A stretch of DNA of 64,000 nt from JACMQX01 sp040385105. GTDB taxonomy: Bacteria; Pseudomonadota; Gammaproteobacteria; Burkholderiales; Burkholderiaceae_C. The position numbers and the translations under genes were made by a program. This document shows positions 34,842 to 43,298 of the stretch, one piece after another. The stretch's first letter is position 1, and each line of letters begins with the position of its first letter. The notes under the pieces were generated by a model. It did no database searches. It was not told the DNA's origin and saw nothing but the letters and a program-made list of their open reading frames with translations. Where the stretch lies: the NCBI GenBank assembly GCA_040385105.1, contig JAZKHY010000010.1:1-64000 (forward strand), written 5' to 3'.

Positions 34842-36437
34842 TCATTCCGGGCTCGACCCGGAATCCACGGTGGCGTGCAGCAGCTGCGGGATCATCCGCT
34901 CGAGGTTGATATGCGTGACGCCCTGGCTCTCCAGCCAGAACCGCTGCATCAGGTTGCCCAGCACCTCGCTGCGGTAGGCGGCCGAGGCGCGCATGTCCGA
35001 GATCGGCTGGAACTCGGCGCGCAGCGCCGCCGTGGCTGCCATGGCCGTGTCGGCCGTCCATTGCTGGCCGAGCAGCACGGCTTCGGTTTGCGCGGCGCGC
35101 ACGGGCGTGGCCGCGACGCCGCCTGCGCCGATGGACACGCGGGCGACCTTGCCGCCGGCAACCGTCATGTTCACCACCAGGCACACGGCCGAGATGTCGT
35201 CGTCATAGCGCTTTGAAATCTTGTATGCGCGCAGGAATTCACCCTTCACCGGCAGCGGCACCTTGATCCAGGCCAGCACTTCATCCTTCGCCATCACGTT
35301 CTTGCGGTAGCCGGTGTAGAGCGCCTCCAGCGGCATCTCGCGATGCCCGCGCGTGCTCATGAGCACGACGTTCGCGCCCAGGGCGATCAGCAGCGGCATG
35401 GAGTCGCCGATGGGCGAGCCGTTGGCCACATTGCCGCCCAGCGTGCCGGAGTTGCGCACCGGCAGGCCGGCAAAGCGGTTGGCGAAGGTCTTGAGTTCAG
35501 GCCTGTCCCTGACCAGCGCCGCATAGGCATCGGTCAGCGTGGCAGCCGCGCCGATGGCGATGTGGTGCCTGTAGCGCTCGATGCGCCTGAGCTCGCGGAC
35601 CTGGGTGACGTCAAGAATGCGGGGGAACTCCATGTGCATCTTGGTGACCCACAGGCCCACGTCGGTGCAGCCGGCAACGATCTGTGCGTCGGGATGGGCC
35701 GCGCGGGCCTGCAGAAGTTCCTTCAGGTTCTGCGGCGAAAGGTAAGCAGAACCCGGCGCGGCGGCCTGAGGCCTGATGGCCTTCAGCTGCCTGAGCAGCT
35801 TCGCCTCGTCTACATCCACCGCCGGCAGGTCGGCCATTTGCTGCGCCGCATCAAGGATCGGCCGGTAGCCGGTGCAGCGGCACAGGTTGCCCGAGAGTTC
35901 TTCCTGGGCGAGTTCGCGCGTGATCGGGTTCGGCCTGGCAAGCGGTGCCGACGGGCCGCCCCTAGGCGCCGCAGCCCCCTCGGGGGGCAGCGCAGCACAC
36001 GAAGTGGCAAGCGTGGGGGCGATATGGTTCTGGTACATGCCGAACAGGCTCATCACAAAGCCCGGCGTGCAGAAGCCGCACTGGCTGCCGTGGCACTGCA
36101 CCATGGCTTCCTGGGCCGGGTGGAGCAGGGCGGGCGTACCCGGCCCGGCCTGGCCCGCAACCGGGGCCGCGATGTCTTCCACCGTCCACAGCGCCATGCC
36201 GTCCACCGAGTGCGCCAGCCGGATGCAGCTGTTGATGGCACGGTATTTGATGCTGTTGCCTTCTGGCTCGCCGAGGACGACGGTGCAGGCGCCGCAGTCG
36301 CCTTCGCCGCAGCCTTCCTTGGTGCCGGTGCAACCCAGGTCCTCGCGCAGCACTTCCAGCAGCGTGCGGCCGGGTGGTACATTGGCCAGAGAGACGGGCT
36401 CGCCCCGCCGGATGATCTGGATGGTTTTGGTGTTCAT
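34842..36437 (-). CDS. xdhA: Xanthine dehydrogenase small subunit (2x[2Fe-2S] and FAD), carrying an in-frame repeat insertion
   Basis: 531 residues, transferring electrons from the Moco subunit via two [2Fe-2S] clusters to FAD. Cluster ligands: C-G-E-G-D-C-G-A-C, and C-G-F-C-T-P-G with N-L-C-R-C-T-G-Y-R-P. The FAD domain shows A-G-C-T-D-V-G and N-S-G-T-L-G-G-N-V-A-N-G-S-P-I-G-D. ATG 36437 is preferred over an in-frame start at 36524. Two oddities: residues in the linker between the second cluster motifs (S-C-A-A-L-P-P-E-G-A-A-A-P-R-G-G-P) come from a 69-bp repeat at 35936-36013, and the last residues plus the stop codon come from a palindrome at 34844-34864. The linker lies at a surface loop, so function is likely kept. 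Confidence 0.94.
   Translation of the reverse strand: MNTKTIQIIRRGEPVSLANVPPGRTLLEVLREDLGCTGTKEGCGEGDCGACTVVLGEPEGNSIKYRAINSCIRLAHSVDGMALWTVEDIAAPVAGQAGPGTPALLHPAQEAMVQCHGSQCGFCTPGFVMSLFGMYQNHIAPTLATSCAALPPEGAAAPRGGPSAPLARPNPITRELAQEELSGNLCRCTGYRPILDAAQQMADLPAVDVDEAKLLRQLKAIRPQAAAPGSAYLSPQNLKELLQARAAHPDAQIVAGCTDVGLWVTKMHMEFPRILDVTQVRELRRIERYRHHIAIGAAATLTDAYAALVRDRPELKTFANRFAGLPVRNSGTLGGNVANGSPIGDSMPLLIALGANVVLMSTRGHREMPLEALYTGYRKNVMAKDEVLAWIKVPLPVKGEFLRAYKISKRYDDDISAVCLVVNMTVAGGKVARVSIGAGGVAATPVRAAQTEAVLLGQQWTADTAMAATAALRAEFQPISDMRASAAYRSEVLGNLMQRFWLESQGVTHINLERMIPQLLHATVDSGSSPE
34844..34864. repeat. Palindromic repeat overlapping the xdhA 3' end
   Basis: ATTCCGGG, loop CTCGA, CCCGGAAT: a perfect 8-bp stem. 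It has the same design and core as the right-hand hairpin of the pbpC repeat (3575-3595). Read on the minus strand it encodes the xdhA tail D-S-G-S-S-P-E, and the TGA stop sits at its edge. It may also act as a stem-loop between xdhA and xdhB. Confidence 0.75.
35936..36013. repeat. Palindromic mini-element inserted in frame in xdhA with 9-bp direct repeats
   Basis: TGGCAAGCG occurs at 35936-35944 and again at 36005-36013. The unit between the copies is 69 bp (23 codons), so the reading frame is kept. The centre is a GC palindrome, GCCCCC/GGGGGC (35974-35988). The outer sequence matches, from memory, a dispersed repeat common in Comamonadaceae. Removing one copy and the core leaves a normal-looking XdhA linker (A-P-T-L-A-R-P-N-P-I-T). 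Confidence 0.75.
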
Positions 36438-36521
36438 CGGATGACAGTATGGTTCATGCCGCAGCTTGTTTCCACGGGTTCCGCGCGTGATTCCAAGGGT
36501 AGGCCCCCGGGCCCCGACCGA

Positions 36522-36539
36522 CATAAGTTTTGGCGTATG
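36522..36539. promoter_or_regulatory. Possible LysR operator between xdhA and the regulator gene
   Basis: CATA-N10-TATG in the 122-base divergent gap (36438-36559) is a short inverted repeat of LysR-box size. It lies 20 bases before the regulator ATG, suiting autoregulation. This rests on symmetry only. Confidence 0.3.
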
Positions 36540-36559
36540 GAGCGAATGCAGGCAAAGGT

Positions 36560-37522
36560 ATGAGAGACCAGGCGCTTTTCGACAAGATAGACCTCCACTT
36601 GATCAGGGTCTTGCATACCGTGTTGACTGAACGCAGCGTCTCGCGCGCCGCCATCCGAATGGGCATGTACCAGCCCGCCGTCTCCGCAGCGCTCAAGCGC
36701 CTGCGCGACCTGGCGGACGATCCCCTTTTGGTGCGTTCGGGCTCCGGTATGGTGCCCACTGATGCCGGCCTGCGCATGGTCGAGCCCAGTGCAAGCATTC
36801 TGCGTGCCGCCGAAGTGCTGTTCACCGATGCCCGGGGCTTTGACCCGCAAACCGCCCGCGGCACCTTCCGGGTGGCTGCCAGCGACTACCTCGACCCGCT
36901 GTTCCTGCCGCTGCTGGTGGCCGACATCAAGGTGAAGGCGCCGCTGTGCCATATCGAGATCCACCCGCTGACCGGCGAGTCCGACTACCACGCGCACCTG
37001 GCGCAGGGCGATGTGGATGTTGTCATCGGCAACTGGCTCAAGGCGCCTGACGACCTGCACATGGGCCGCCTGTTCGGCGACGAGGTGGTGAGCCTGGTCA
37101 GCAAGGATCACCCGGCCGTGCGCCGCAAGTGGGACCAGGCCGCCTGGCTGGAGGCCGAGCACATCGCGCCCACACCCACCCACCCGGGCGCCAAGGGCGT
37201 GATCGACGAGCACCTGGAGCACAAGGGCCTGCGCCGCAACATCACCGCGCGCTGCCCGCACTTCGGCCTGATCCCGGACATGGTGGCCTCCAGCCTGCTG
37301 GTGCTGACCACCGGGCGCCAGTACTGCGAGCGCTACCTGGACCGGTTGCCGCTGAAGATACTGCCGTGCCCTGTAGACTTTCCGCGGCTCATGTACTACC
37401 AGCTGTGGCATGAGCGCACCCATGCATCGCTGTCGGCCAGGTGGCTGCGCGAGCGGGTCAAGACGGTCGCGGCAACCCTGCGCAAGGATGAGAAAAAGAC
37501 AATGAAAGAGACAGGCGCGTGA
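36560..37522 (+). CDS. LysR-family transcriptional regulator of the purine cluster
   Basis: 320 residues. The N-terminal helix-turn-helix reads L-H-L-I-R-V-L-H-T-V-L-T-E-R-S-V-S-R-A-A, then Q-P-A-V-S-A-A-L-K-R-L-R; a periplasmic-binding-like effector domain follows. ATG 36560 is chosen (CAGG upstream); an in-frame TTG at 36530 is possible. It is transcribed away from xdhAB and its stop overlaps the next gene's GTG (GTGA), so the regulator is the first gene of the ABC-importer operon. A purine or urate-related effector for controlling both units is a reasonable inference. Confidence 0.9.
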   Translation: MRDQALFDKIDLHLIRVLHTVLTERSVSRAAIRMGMYQPAVSAALKRLRDLADDPLLVRSGSGMVPTDAGLRMVEPSASILRAAEVLFTDARGFDPQTARGTFRVAASDYLDPLFLPLLVADIKVKAPLCHIEIHPLTGESDYHAHLAQGDVDVVIGNWLKAPDDLHMGRLFGDEVVSLVSKDHPAVRRKWDQAAWLEAEHIAPTPTHPGAKGVIDEHLEHKGLRRNITARCPHFGLIPDMVASSLLVLTTGRQYCERYLDRLPLKILPCPVDFPRLMYYQLWHERTHASLSARWLRERVKTVAATLRKDEKKTMKETGA

Positions 37523-39063
37523 GCACCCCCAGGCTGGAGCTGTCCGGCATCACCAAACGCTATCCGGCCGTCATCGCCAACAGCGATGTCTCGCTGGCCG
37601 TGCAGCCGGGCGAGACCCATGCGGTGCTGGGCGAGAACGGCGCGGGCAAGTCCACGCTGATGAAGATCATCTACGGCTCGGTCAAGCCCGACACCGGCAC
37701 GGTGAGCTTCAACGGCAAGCCGGTGCATATCCGCAACCCGCAGGAGGCGCGGGCGCTGGGCATCAGCATGGTGTTCCAGCACTTCAGCCTGTTCGACACC
37801 CTCACGGTGGCCGAGAACGTCTGGCTCGGCCTGGACAAGAGCCTGAAGCTGGCCGAGGTGACGCAGCGCATCACCGCCAAGGCCGGCGAGTACGGGCTGG
37901 ACATCGACCCGACCCGCCCGGTGCATACGCTGAGCGTGGGCGAGATGCAGCGGGTGGAGATCATCCGTGCGCTGCTGACCGACCCGCAGCTGCTGATCCT
38001 TGACGAGCCCACCTCGGTGCTCACCCCCCAGGCGGTTGAAAAGCTGTTCGTGGTGCTCAAGAAGCTGTCGTCGGAAGGTTGCAGCATCCTCTACATCAGC
38101 CACAAGCTGCACGAGATCCGCGAACTGTGCACCGCCTGCACCGTCCTGCGCGGCGGCAAGGTCACCGGCGTGTGCAACCCGCAGGAAGAAAGCAATGCGT
38201 CCCTGAGCCGCCTGATGATCGGCGCCGAGCCGCCGGCCCTGGAGCACCGCGAGGTCAAGACCGGCGAAACCGTGCTGGGCGTGCGGGCCCTGAGCCTGCC
38301 GCGCGAAGACCAGTTCGGCGTGGACCTGGAGGCCATCTCGATGGACGTCAGGGCCGGTGAAGTGGTGGGCATTGCCGGCGTGTCAGGCAATGGCCAGAAG
38401 GAGCTGCTCTATGCGTTGTCCGGCGAGGACACGCGGGCCGACGCGCCGATGATCCAGGTCTTTGGCAAGGACGCAGCCCGCTTCGGCCCGCACCAGCGGC
38501 GTGAACTGGGCGTGCATTTCGTGCCCGAGGAGAGGCTCGGCCGCGGCGCGGTGCCCACGCTGGGCCTGGCGCACAACCTGCTGCTGACCCGCGACGATGC
38601 CCTTGGCAAGAGCGGCTGGATCAACGTCAGGACCCTGCAGGTGCAGGCGGCCGGCATCATCCGCCGCTTCAACGTCAAGGCGGGCGGGCCGGACGCGGCC
38701 GCCAAGTCGCTGTCGGGCGGCAACCTGCAGAAGTTCATCGTCGGGCGCGAGATCGATGCCAACCCGAAGCTGCTCATCGTGTCCCAGCCTACTTGGGGTG
38801 TGGACGTCGGGGCGGCCGCGCAGATTCGCGGCGAGATCCTGGCGTTGCGTGATGCGGGCTGTGCGGTGCTGGTGGTCAGCGAGGAACTCGATGAGCTCTT
38901 CGAGATCTGCGACCGTCTGCATGTGATTGCCAAGGGCCGGCTGTCGCCGTCCGTTGCGCGGGCGCAGGCCACGGTAGCGCAGATCGGCGAATGGATGAGC
39001 GGCCTGTGGGACGGTGCTGCGGACGTTACGGAAAAAGCGGAGGCCGCAGATGCTCAAGCTTGA
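37519..39063 (+). CDS. ABC transporter ATP-binding protein, nucleoside/nucleobase importer (tandem ATPase)
   Basis: 514 residues with two fused ATPase halves, like RbsA/XylG and the BMP-linked YufO group. First half: G-E-N-G-A-G-K-S-T (Walker A), L-S-V-G-E-M-Q-R (signature), L-L-I-L-D-E-P-T-S-V-L-T (Walker B). The second half has G-V-S-G-N-G-Q-K-E-L-L in place of Walker A, as usual for the degenerate half of this family, L-S-G-G-N-L-Q-K, and S-Q-P-T-W-G-V-D at Walker B. GTG 37519 overlaps the regulator stop. The downstream permease starts 14 bases before its stop. It powers uptake of purine nucleosides or bases delivered by the BMP lipoprotein. Confidence 0.94.
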   Translation: MSTPRLELSGITKRYPAVIANSDVSLAVQPGETHAVLGENGAGKSTLMKIIYGSVKPDTGTVSFNGKPVHIRNPQEARALGISMVFQHFSLFDTLTVAENVWLGLDKSLKLAEVTQRITAKAGEYGLDIDPTRPVHTLSVGEMQRVEIIRALLTDPQLLILDEPTSVLTPQAVEKLFVVLKKLSSEGCSILYISHKLHEIRELCTACTVLRGGKVTGVCNPQEESNASLSRLMIGAEPPALEHREVKTGETVLGVRALSLPREDQFGVDLEAISMDVRAGEVVGIAGVSGNGQKELLYALSGEDTRADAPMIQVFGKDAARFGPHQRRELGVHFVPEERLGRGAVPTLGLAHNLLLTRDDALGKSGWINVRTLQVQAAGIIRRFNVKAGGPDAAAKSLSGGNLQKFIVGREIDANPKLLIVSQPTWGVDVGAAAQIRGEILALRDAGCAVLVVSEELDELFEICDRLHVIAKGRLSPSVARAQATVAQIGEWMSGLWDGAADVTEKAEAADAQA

Positions 39064-40138
39064 ACCCCGGCCCGAGCCCTCGAAATTCTGGAGCACCGGC
39101 TCGCCGCTGCTCGCCCTCGTCATCACCGTCATCATCGGTGTGGTCCTGTTCCTGGCCCTGGGCAAGGACCCGGTGCGCGGGCTGCTGGTGTTCTTCTGGG
39201 AGCCCATCAAGACGCCTTATGCATTGGGCGAGCTGATGGTCAAGGCCACGCCGCTGCTGGTGATCGCGCTGGGCCTGGCGGTGTGCTTCCGCTCCAATGT
39301 CTGGAACATCGGCGCCGAAGGCCAGTTCGTGATCGGCGCCGTGTGCGCAGGCGGCGTCGCGCTGCTGGCGGGCAAGGAGACGGGGCGCTGGATCGTTGTT
39401 GCGGTCATCCTGGCCGGCGTGCTGGGCGGGATGCTCTGGGCGTCCATCACGGCACTGCTTCGCGACCGCTTCAATGCGAGTGAAATCCTGGTCAGCCTGA
39501 TGCTGGTCTATGTGGCCGACATGGTGCTCAGCTACCTGGTTTACGGCCCGTGGAAAGACCCGGCGGGCTATAACTTCCCGCAGAGCAAGACCTTCGAGGC
39601 AGTGACCCAGATTCCGCGCCTGATGACCGGCTCGCGCGTGAGTGTGGGCCTGCTGATTGCGCTGGCCGGCGTGGCCGCGCTGTGGGTCTTCCTGTTCCGT
39701 ACGCGGGCCGGGTTTGCCCAGCAGGTGGGCGGCCTGGCGCCGGCGGCGGCGCGCTATGCGGGGTTCTCCTCGCGCAAGGCCCTGTGGATCGCGCTGCTCA
39801 CCTCAGGCGGCGCGGCGGGCCTGGCCGGCGCGCTGGAAGTGGCCGGCCCCATCGGGCAGCTCACGCCGTATGTGCCGGCGGGCTATGGCTTCGCGGCCAT
39901 CATCGTGGCTTTTGTCGGGCGGTTGCATCCGGTGGGCATGGTGTTCTCGGCTGTCCTGATGAGCATGTTCTATATCGGCGGCGAACTCGCGCAGTCGCGG
40001 CTGGGCCTGCCCAAGTCATTGACGGGCGTGTTCCAGGGGCTGCTGCTGTTCACCCTGCTGGCTTGCGACACGCTCATCGCCTACCGGCTACGGTGGACAG
40101 GCTTCAAGGGCGCCGCGCTCGCAGGAGGGGCCAGGTAA
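39050..40138 (+). CDS. ABC transporter permease, nucleoside/nucleobase importer (first)
   Basis: 362 residues, about 8-10 membrane helices of the BPD_transp_2 family (YufP-like). ATG 39050 has GGAGG 7 nt upstream and overlaps the ATPase gene by 14 bases. Family landmarks: G-L-A-V-C-F-R-S-N-V-W-N-I-G-A-E-G-Q-F and the G-S-G-x-A-G-L-A-like stretch T-S-G-G-A-A-G-L-A-G-A-L-E-V. The two permeases form the membrane channel with the tandem ATPase. Confidence 0.93.
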   Translation: MLKLEPRPEPSKFWSTGSPLLALVITVIIGVVLFLALGKDPVRGLLVFFWEPIKTPYALGELMVKATPLLVIALGLAVCFRSNVWNIGAEGQFVIGAVCAGGVALLAGKETGRWIVVAVILAGVLGGMLWASITALLRDRFNASEILVSLMLVYVADMVLSYLVYGPWKDPAGYNFPQSKTFEAVTQIPRLMTGSRVSVGLLIALAGVAALWVFLFRTRAGFAQQVGGLAPAAARYAGFSSRKALWIALLTSGGAAGLAGALEVAGPIGQLTPYVPAGYGFAAIIVAFVGRLHPVGMVFSAVLMSMFYIGGELAQSRLGLPKSLTGVFQGLLLFTLLACDTLIAYRLRWTGFKGAALAGGAR

Positions 40139-41058
40139 TGGAATCCTATGCACTGCTCCTGGCCGCCACGCTCAATGCGGGCACGGTGCTGGCCATTGCG
40201 GCGCTCGGCCTGCTCATCAACGAAAAGGCCGGCATCGTCAACCTGGGTGCCGAAGGCATGCTGCTGTGTTCGGCCATTGCCGGCTTCGCGGCGGTCGTCC
40301 ATACCGGCAACGACTGGCTGGGCTTTGCCGCCGGCATGGGGGCCGGGGCACTGCTGGCGGCCATCTTCGGGGTGCTCGTGATCTGGCTCAACACCAACCA
40401 GTACGCCACCGGCCTGGCGCTGAGCCTGTTCGGCGCCGGCTTCTCGGCGTTTGCCGGCATCAAGTATGTGCAGGAGAAGCTGCCCGAGCGGCCGAACTTT
40501 TCCATCCCGCTGCTGGGCGACATTCCGCTGGTCGGCCCGGCGCTGTTCCGCCAGCATCCGCTGGTGTACGTGACCATTGCCATGGTGGCGGGGCTGATCT
40601 GGTTCCTGTACCGCACCCGCGCCGGCCTGGTGCTGCGCTCGGTGGGCGAGTCGCCCGAGTCGGCCCATGCGCTGGGCTACCCGGTGCGGCGCATCCGGCT
40701 GGCTGCCGTTGTCACCGGCGGCGCGCTCTGCGGCCTGGCGGGCGCCTACATTTCGGTCATCTACACCCCTCTGTGGGTGGAAGGCATGGTGGCGGGCAAG
40801 GGCTGGATCGCGCTGGCGCTGACCACCTTTGCCACCTGGCGCCCGGCGCGCGTATTGCTTGGCGCCTACCTGTTCGGCGGCGTCACCATGCTGCAGTTCC
40901 ACCTGCAGGGCATGGGTGTCGAGGTGCCCAGCCAGTTCCTCACCATGCTGCCCTACATTGCCACCATCGTGGTGCTGGCGCTGATCTCGCGCAACCCTGC
41001 GTGGATTCGCATCAACATGCCCGCATCGCTTGGAAAACCGTTCTACCCCGGTTCATAA
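40138..41058 (+). CDS. ABC transporter permease, nucleoside/nucleobase importer (second)
   Basis: 306 residues, BPD_transp_2 family (YufQ-like), with about 8 membrane helices. The start overlaps the previous stop (TAATG) and GGAGG lies upstream. N-I-N-E-K-A-G-I-V-N-L-G-A-E-G-M-type sequence (I-N-E-K-A-G-I-V-N-L-G-A-E-G-M) matches the first permease's core motif. The BMP gene starts 50 bases later. Confidence 0.93.
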   Translation: MESYALLLAATLNAGTVLAIAALGLLINEKAGIVNLGAEGMLLCSAIAGFAAVVHTGNDWLGFAAGMGAGALLAAIFGVLVIWLNTNQYATGLALSLFGAGFSAFAGIKYVQEKLPERPNFSIPLLGDIPLVGPALFRQHPLVYVTIAMVAGLIWFLYRTRAGLVLRSVGESPESAHALGYPVRRIRLAAVVTGGALCGLAGAYISVIYTPLWVEGMVAGKGWIALALTTFATWRPARVLLGAYLFGGVTMLQFHLQGMGVEVPSQFLTMLPYIATIVVLALISRNPAWIRINMPASLGKPFYPGS

Positions 41059-41108
41059 TTGCCACTGAAGTCCCGATCTTGACAACCACCCTCCAGAAGG
41101 AAAATGAG

Positions 41109-42263
41109 ATGACAGACCTGAAGAAACGTTCAATGCTCAAGGTGGCGGCGCTGTCCGCCATTGCCGCTGCGGCCCTGGTGGGTTGCGGCAAGAAGGAAGA
41201 GCCCAAGCCTGCACCGGCGCCCGCGCCCGTGGCAGCGCCTGCCAAGCCCGCGCCGCTGAAGATTGCCTTCGCCTACGTCGGCCCGGTCGGCGATGGCGGC
41301 TGGACCTTCGCGCACGACAACGGCCGCAAGGCGGTTGAAAAGGAATTCGGCGACAAGGTCGTCACCAGCTATGTCGAGAAAGTGCCGGAATCGGCCGACG
41401 CCGAGCGGGTGATCCGCGACATGGCCGCCCAGGGCAACAAGCTGATCTTCGGCACCACCTTCGGCTACATGGAGCCGATGCTCAAGGTCGCAGCCGACAC
41501 CAAGGGCGTGAAGTTCGAGCATGCCACCGGCTACAAGACCGCCGAGAACATGCGCACCTACGACAGCCGCACCTACGAAGGCGCGTACATGGCCGGCGTG
41601 ATCGCCGGCAAGATGACCAAGACCAACACGCTGGGCGTGGTGGCTTCCATTCCAATTCCTGAAGTCATCCGCAACATCAACAGCTTCACCATCGGGGCGC
41701 AGAGCGTCAACCCCAAAATCAAGACCAAGGTCGTCTGGGTCAATGAGTGGTTCAACCCGCCCAAGGAAACCGAGGCAGCCACTGCGCTCATCAACGGTGG
41801 CGCCGACGTGCTGTTCCAGAACACCGACTCGTCGGCCGTGCTGCAGACCGCCGAGAAGATGAACAAGCGCGCCTTCGGCTGGGACTCCGACATGACCGCC
41901 TACGGCCCCAAGGCCCACCTCGGCTCGGCCATCATCAACTGGGGCCCGTACTACGTGAAGGCCGTGCGTGATGCGCTGGACGGCAAGTGGGCCGGCAACT
42001 CCAGCGTGTGGTGGGGCGTGAAGGAAGGCGCTATCGACATGGTGTCCATCGCCGCCGACGTGCCGGAAGAAACCAAGACGAAGATCGCCGAGATCAAGAA
42101 GGGCCTGTCCGACGGCACCTTCTCGATCTGGAAGGGCCCGATCGTCGGCCAGGACGGCAAGGAAGTCGTGGCCAAAGATGCCGTTGCTGACGACAAGTTC
42201 ATGAGCGGCATCAACTTCTACGTCAAGGGCGTGGAAGGCAAAGTCCCGGGCGACAAGAAGTAA
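41109..42263 (+). CDS. BMP-family (PnrA-like) substrate-binding lipoprotein, purine/nucleoside importer
   Basis: 384 residues. ATG 41109 has AAGGAA upstream. The signal ends in lipobox A-A-L-V-G-C and is followed by a Lys/Glu/Pro/Ala-rich tether (K-K-E-E-P-K-P-A-P-A-P). The binding domain begins I-A-F-A-Y-V-G-P-V-G-D-G-G-W-T and has F-G-T-T-F-G-Y-M-E-P, Y-E-G-A-Y-M-A-G-V-I-A-G, W-D-S-D-M, typical of BMP proteins that bind nucleosides (PnrA) or related purines. It completes the regulator-ATPase-permease-permease operon, which ends at the terminator at 42281. A second, non-lipidated member is encoded at 44407. Confidence 0.93.
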   Translation: MTDLKKRSMLKVAALSAIAAAALVGCGKKEEPKPAPAPAPVAAPAKPAPLKIAFAYVGPVGDGGWTFAHDNGRKAVEKEFGDKVVTSYVEKVPESADAERVIRDMAAQGNKLIFGTTFGYMEPMLKVAADTKGVKFEHATGYKTAENMRTYDSRTYEGAYMAGVIAGKMTKTNTLGVVASIPIPEVIRNINSFTIGAQSVNPKIKTKVVWVNEWFNPPKETEAATALINGGADVLFQNTDSSAVLQTAEKMNKRAFGWDSDMTAYGPKAHLGSAIINWGPYYVKAVRDALDGKWAGNSSVWWGVKEGAIDMVSIAADVPEETKTKIAEIKKGLSDGTFSIWKGPIVGQDGKEVVAKDAVADDKFMSGINFYVKGVEGKVPGDKK

Positions 42264-42280
42264 ACCCGGCGATGCCATGA

Positions 42281-42307
42281 AGGGTCGCCCTTGGGCGGCC
42301 CTTTTTC
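42281..42307 (+). terminator. Rho-independent terminator after the BMP lipoprotein gene
   Basis: AGGGTCGCC, loop CTTG, GGCGGCCCT (9-bp stem with one T-G pair), then a T run at 42302-42306. It lies 17 bases past the BMP stop and should end the importer operon. Confidence 0.8.
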
Positions 42308-42320
42308 ATTTCTGAAAAGC

Positions 42321-43298
42321 ATGATTGAAGAAGCCCTTTGGCATCCTGTCGCACAGTCTGCTGACGTCGCAGGCGGGCCTGTTGCCGCCCGGCTGCTGGA
42401 GCGCGACCTGGTGCTCTGGCGTGACGATGCAGGCGCAGTCCATGCCTGGGCCGACCAGTGCCCGCACCGGGGTGCGAAGCTGTCCCTGGGGCGGGTGGAG
42501 GCCGGGCGGCTGGAGTGCCCGTATCACGGCTGGCAGTTTGAAGCATCGGGGCAGTGTGTGCATGTGCCGGCCCTGCCGTCGTTCACGCCGCCTTCGAGCC
42601 ATTGCGCGCGGCACTTCGGCGCGCGCGAGGCATGCGGGCTGGTGTGGGTGCAACTGGTGGAGGGCGACGCCGCCCTGCCTGTGTTCGCCGCGGAATCCGA
42701 CCTGCGGCTGCGCAAGCTCAACTGCGGGCCGTATGACGTGGCGACCAGCGCGCCACGCCTGGTGGAGAACTTCCTGGACATGGCGCACTTCGGCTTCGTG
42801 CATGAAGGCTGGCTTGGAATGCGCACCGCCACCGCGATTGACGACTACCTGGTTGAGCCGACGCCCACAGGCCTCATCGCCACGCAATGCCGGGCCTGGC
42901 AGCCGCAGTCGAATGTGCATTCCAGCGCGCCCGCCCAGGTCGAATACACCTATGAAGTGACCGCGCCCTATGCAGCGGTGCTGACCAAGGTGCCTGATGC
43001 GGCATCTGTGGCACTGCAGGACTACCGCGAGTCGATCGCATTGTTCATCTGCCCGCTGGGCCCCGAGGCGAGCCGCGTCTGGTTCCGCCTGGCTGTCACT
43101 GACTTTGAATCGCCCGACGGCAAGCTGCAGGACTTCCAGCACACCATCTTCATGCAGGACAAGCCGGTGCTCGAGTCGCAGGTGCCCAGGCGCCTGCCAC
43201 TGGAGCCGCGTGCCGAACGGCATACTGTGGCCGACAAGGCATCTTCAGCCTACCGCCGCCACCTCAAGGATCTTGGAATTACTTTTGGAGTCTGCTGA
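42321..43298 (+). CDS. Rieske non-heme iron oxygenase, NdmA/VanA-like, in purine operon
   Basis: 325 residues. Rieske ligands C-P-H-R-G and C-P-Y-H-G-W-Q (16 residues apart) lie at the N-terminus; the mononuclear-iron motif is N-F-L-D-M-A-H-F-G-F-V-H. The tail D-K-P-V-L-E-S-Q-x-P ... V-A-D-K-x-S ... Y-R-x-x-L-K-D-L matches the C-terminus of methylxanthine N-demethylase NdmA as I remember it, better than phthalate-type oxygenases. ATG 42321 is chosen; an in-frame start at 42291 lies in the terminator. The stop overlaps adenine deaminase (TGATG), so the two are co-translated. An N-dealkylation of a purine such as an N-methyladenine is a reasonable guess; no ferredoxin reductase is nearby. Confidence 0.8.
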   Translation: MIEEALWHPVAQSADVAGGPVAARLLERDLVLWRDDAGAVHAWADQCPHRGAKLSLGRVEAGRLECPYHGWQFEASGQCVHVPALPSFTPPSSHCARHFGAREACGLVWVQLVEGDAALPVFAAESDLRLRKLNCGPYDVATSAPRLVENFLDMAHFGFVHEGWLGMRTATAIDDYLVEPTPTGLIATQCRAWQPQSNVHSSAPAQVEYTYEVTAPYAAVLTKVPDAASVALQDYRESIALFICPLGPEASRVWFRLAVTDFESPDGKLQDFQHTIFMQDKPVLESQVPRRLPLEPRAERHTVADKASSAYRRHLKDLGITFGVC

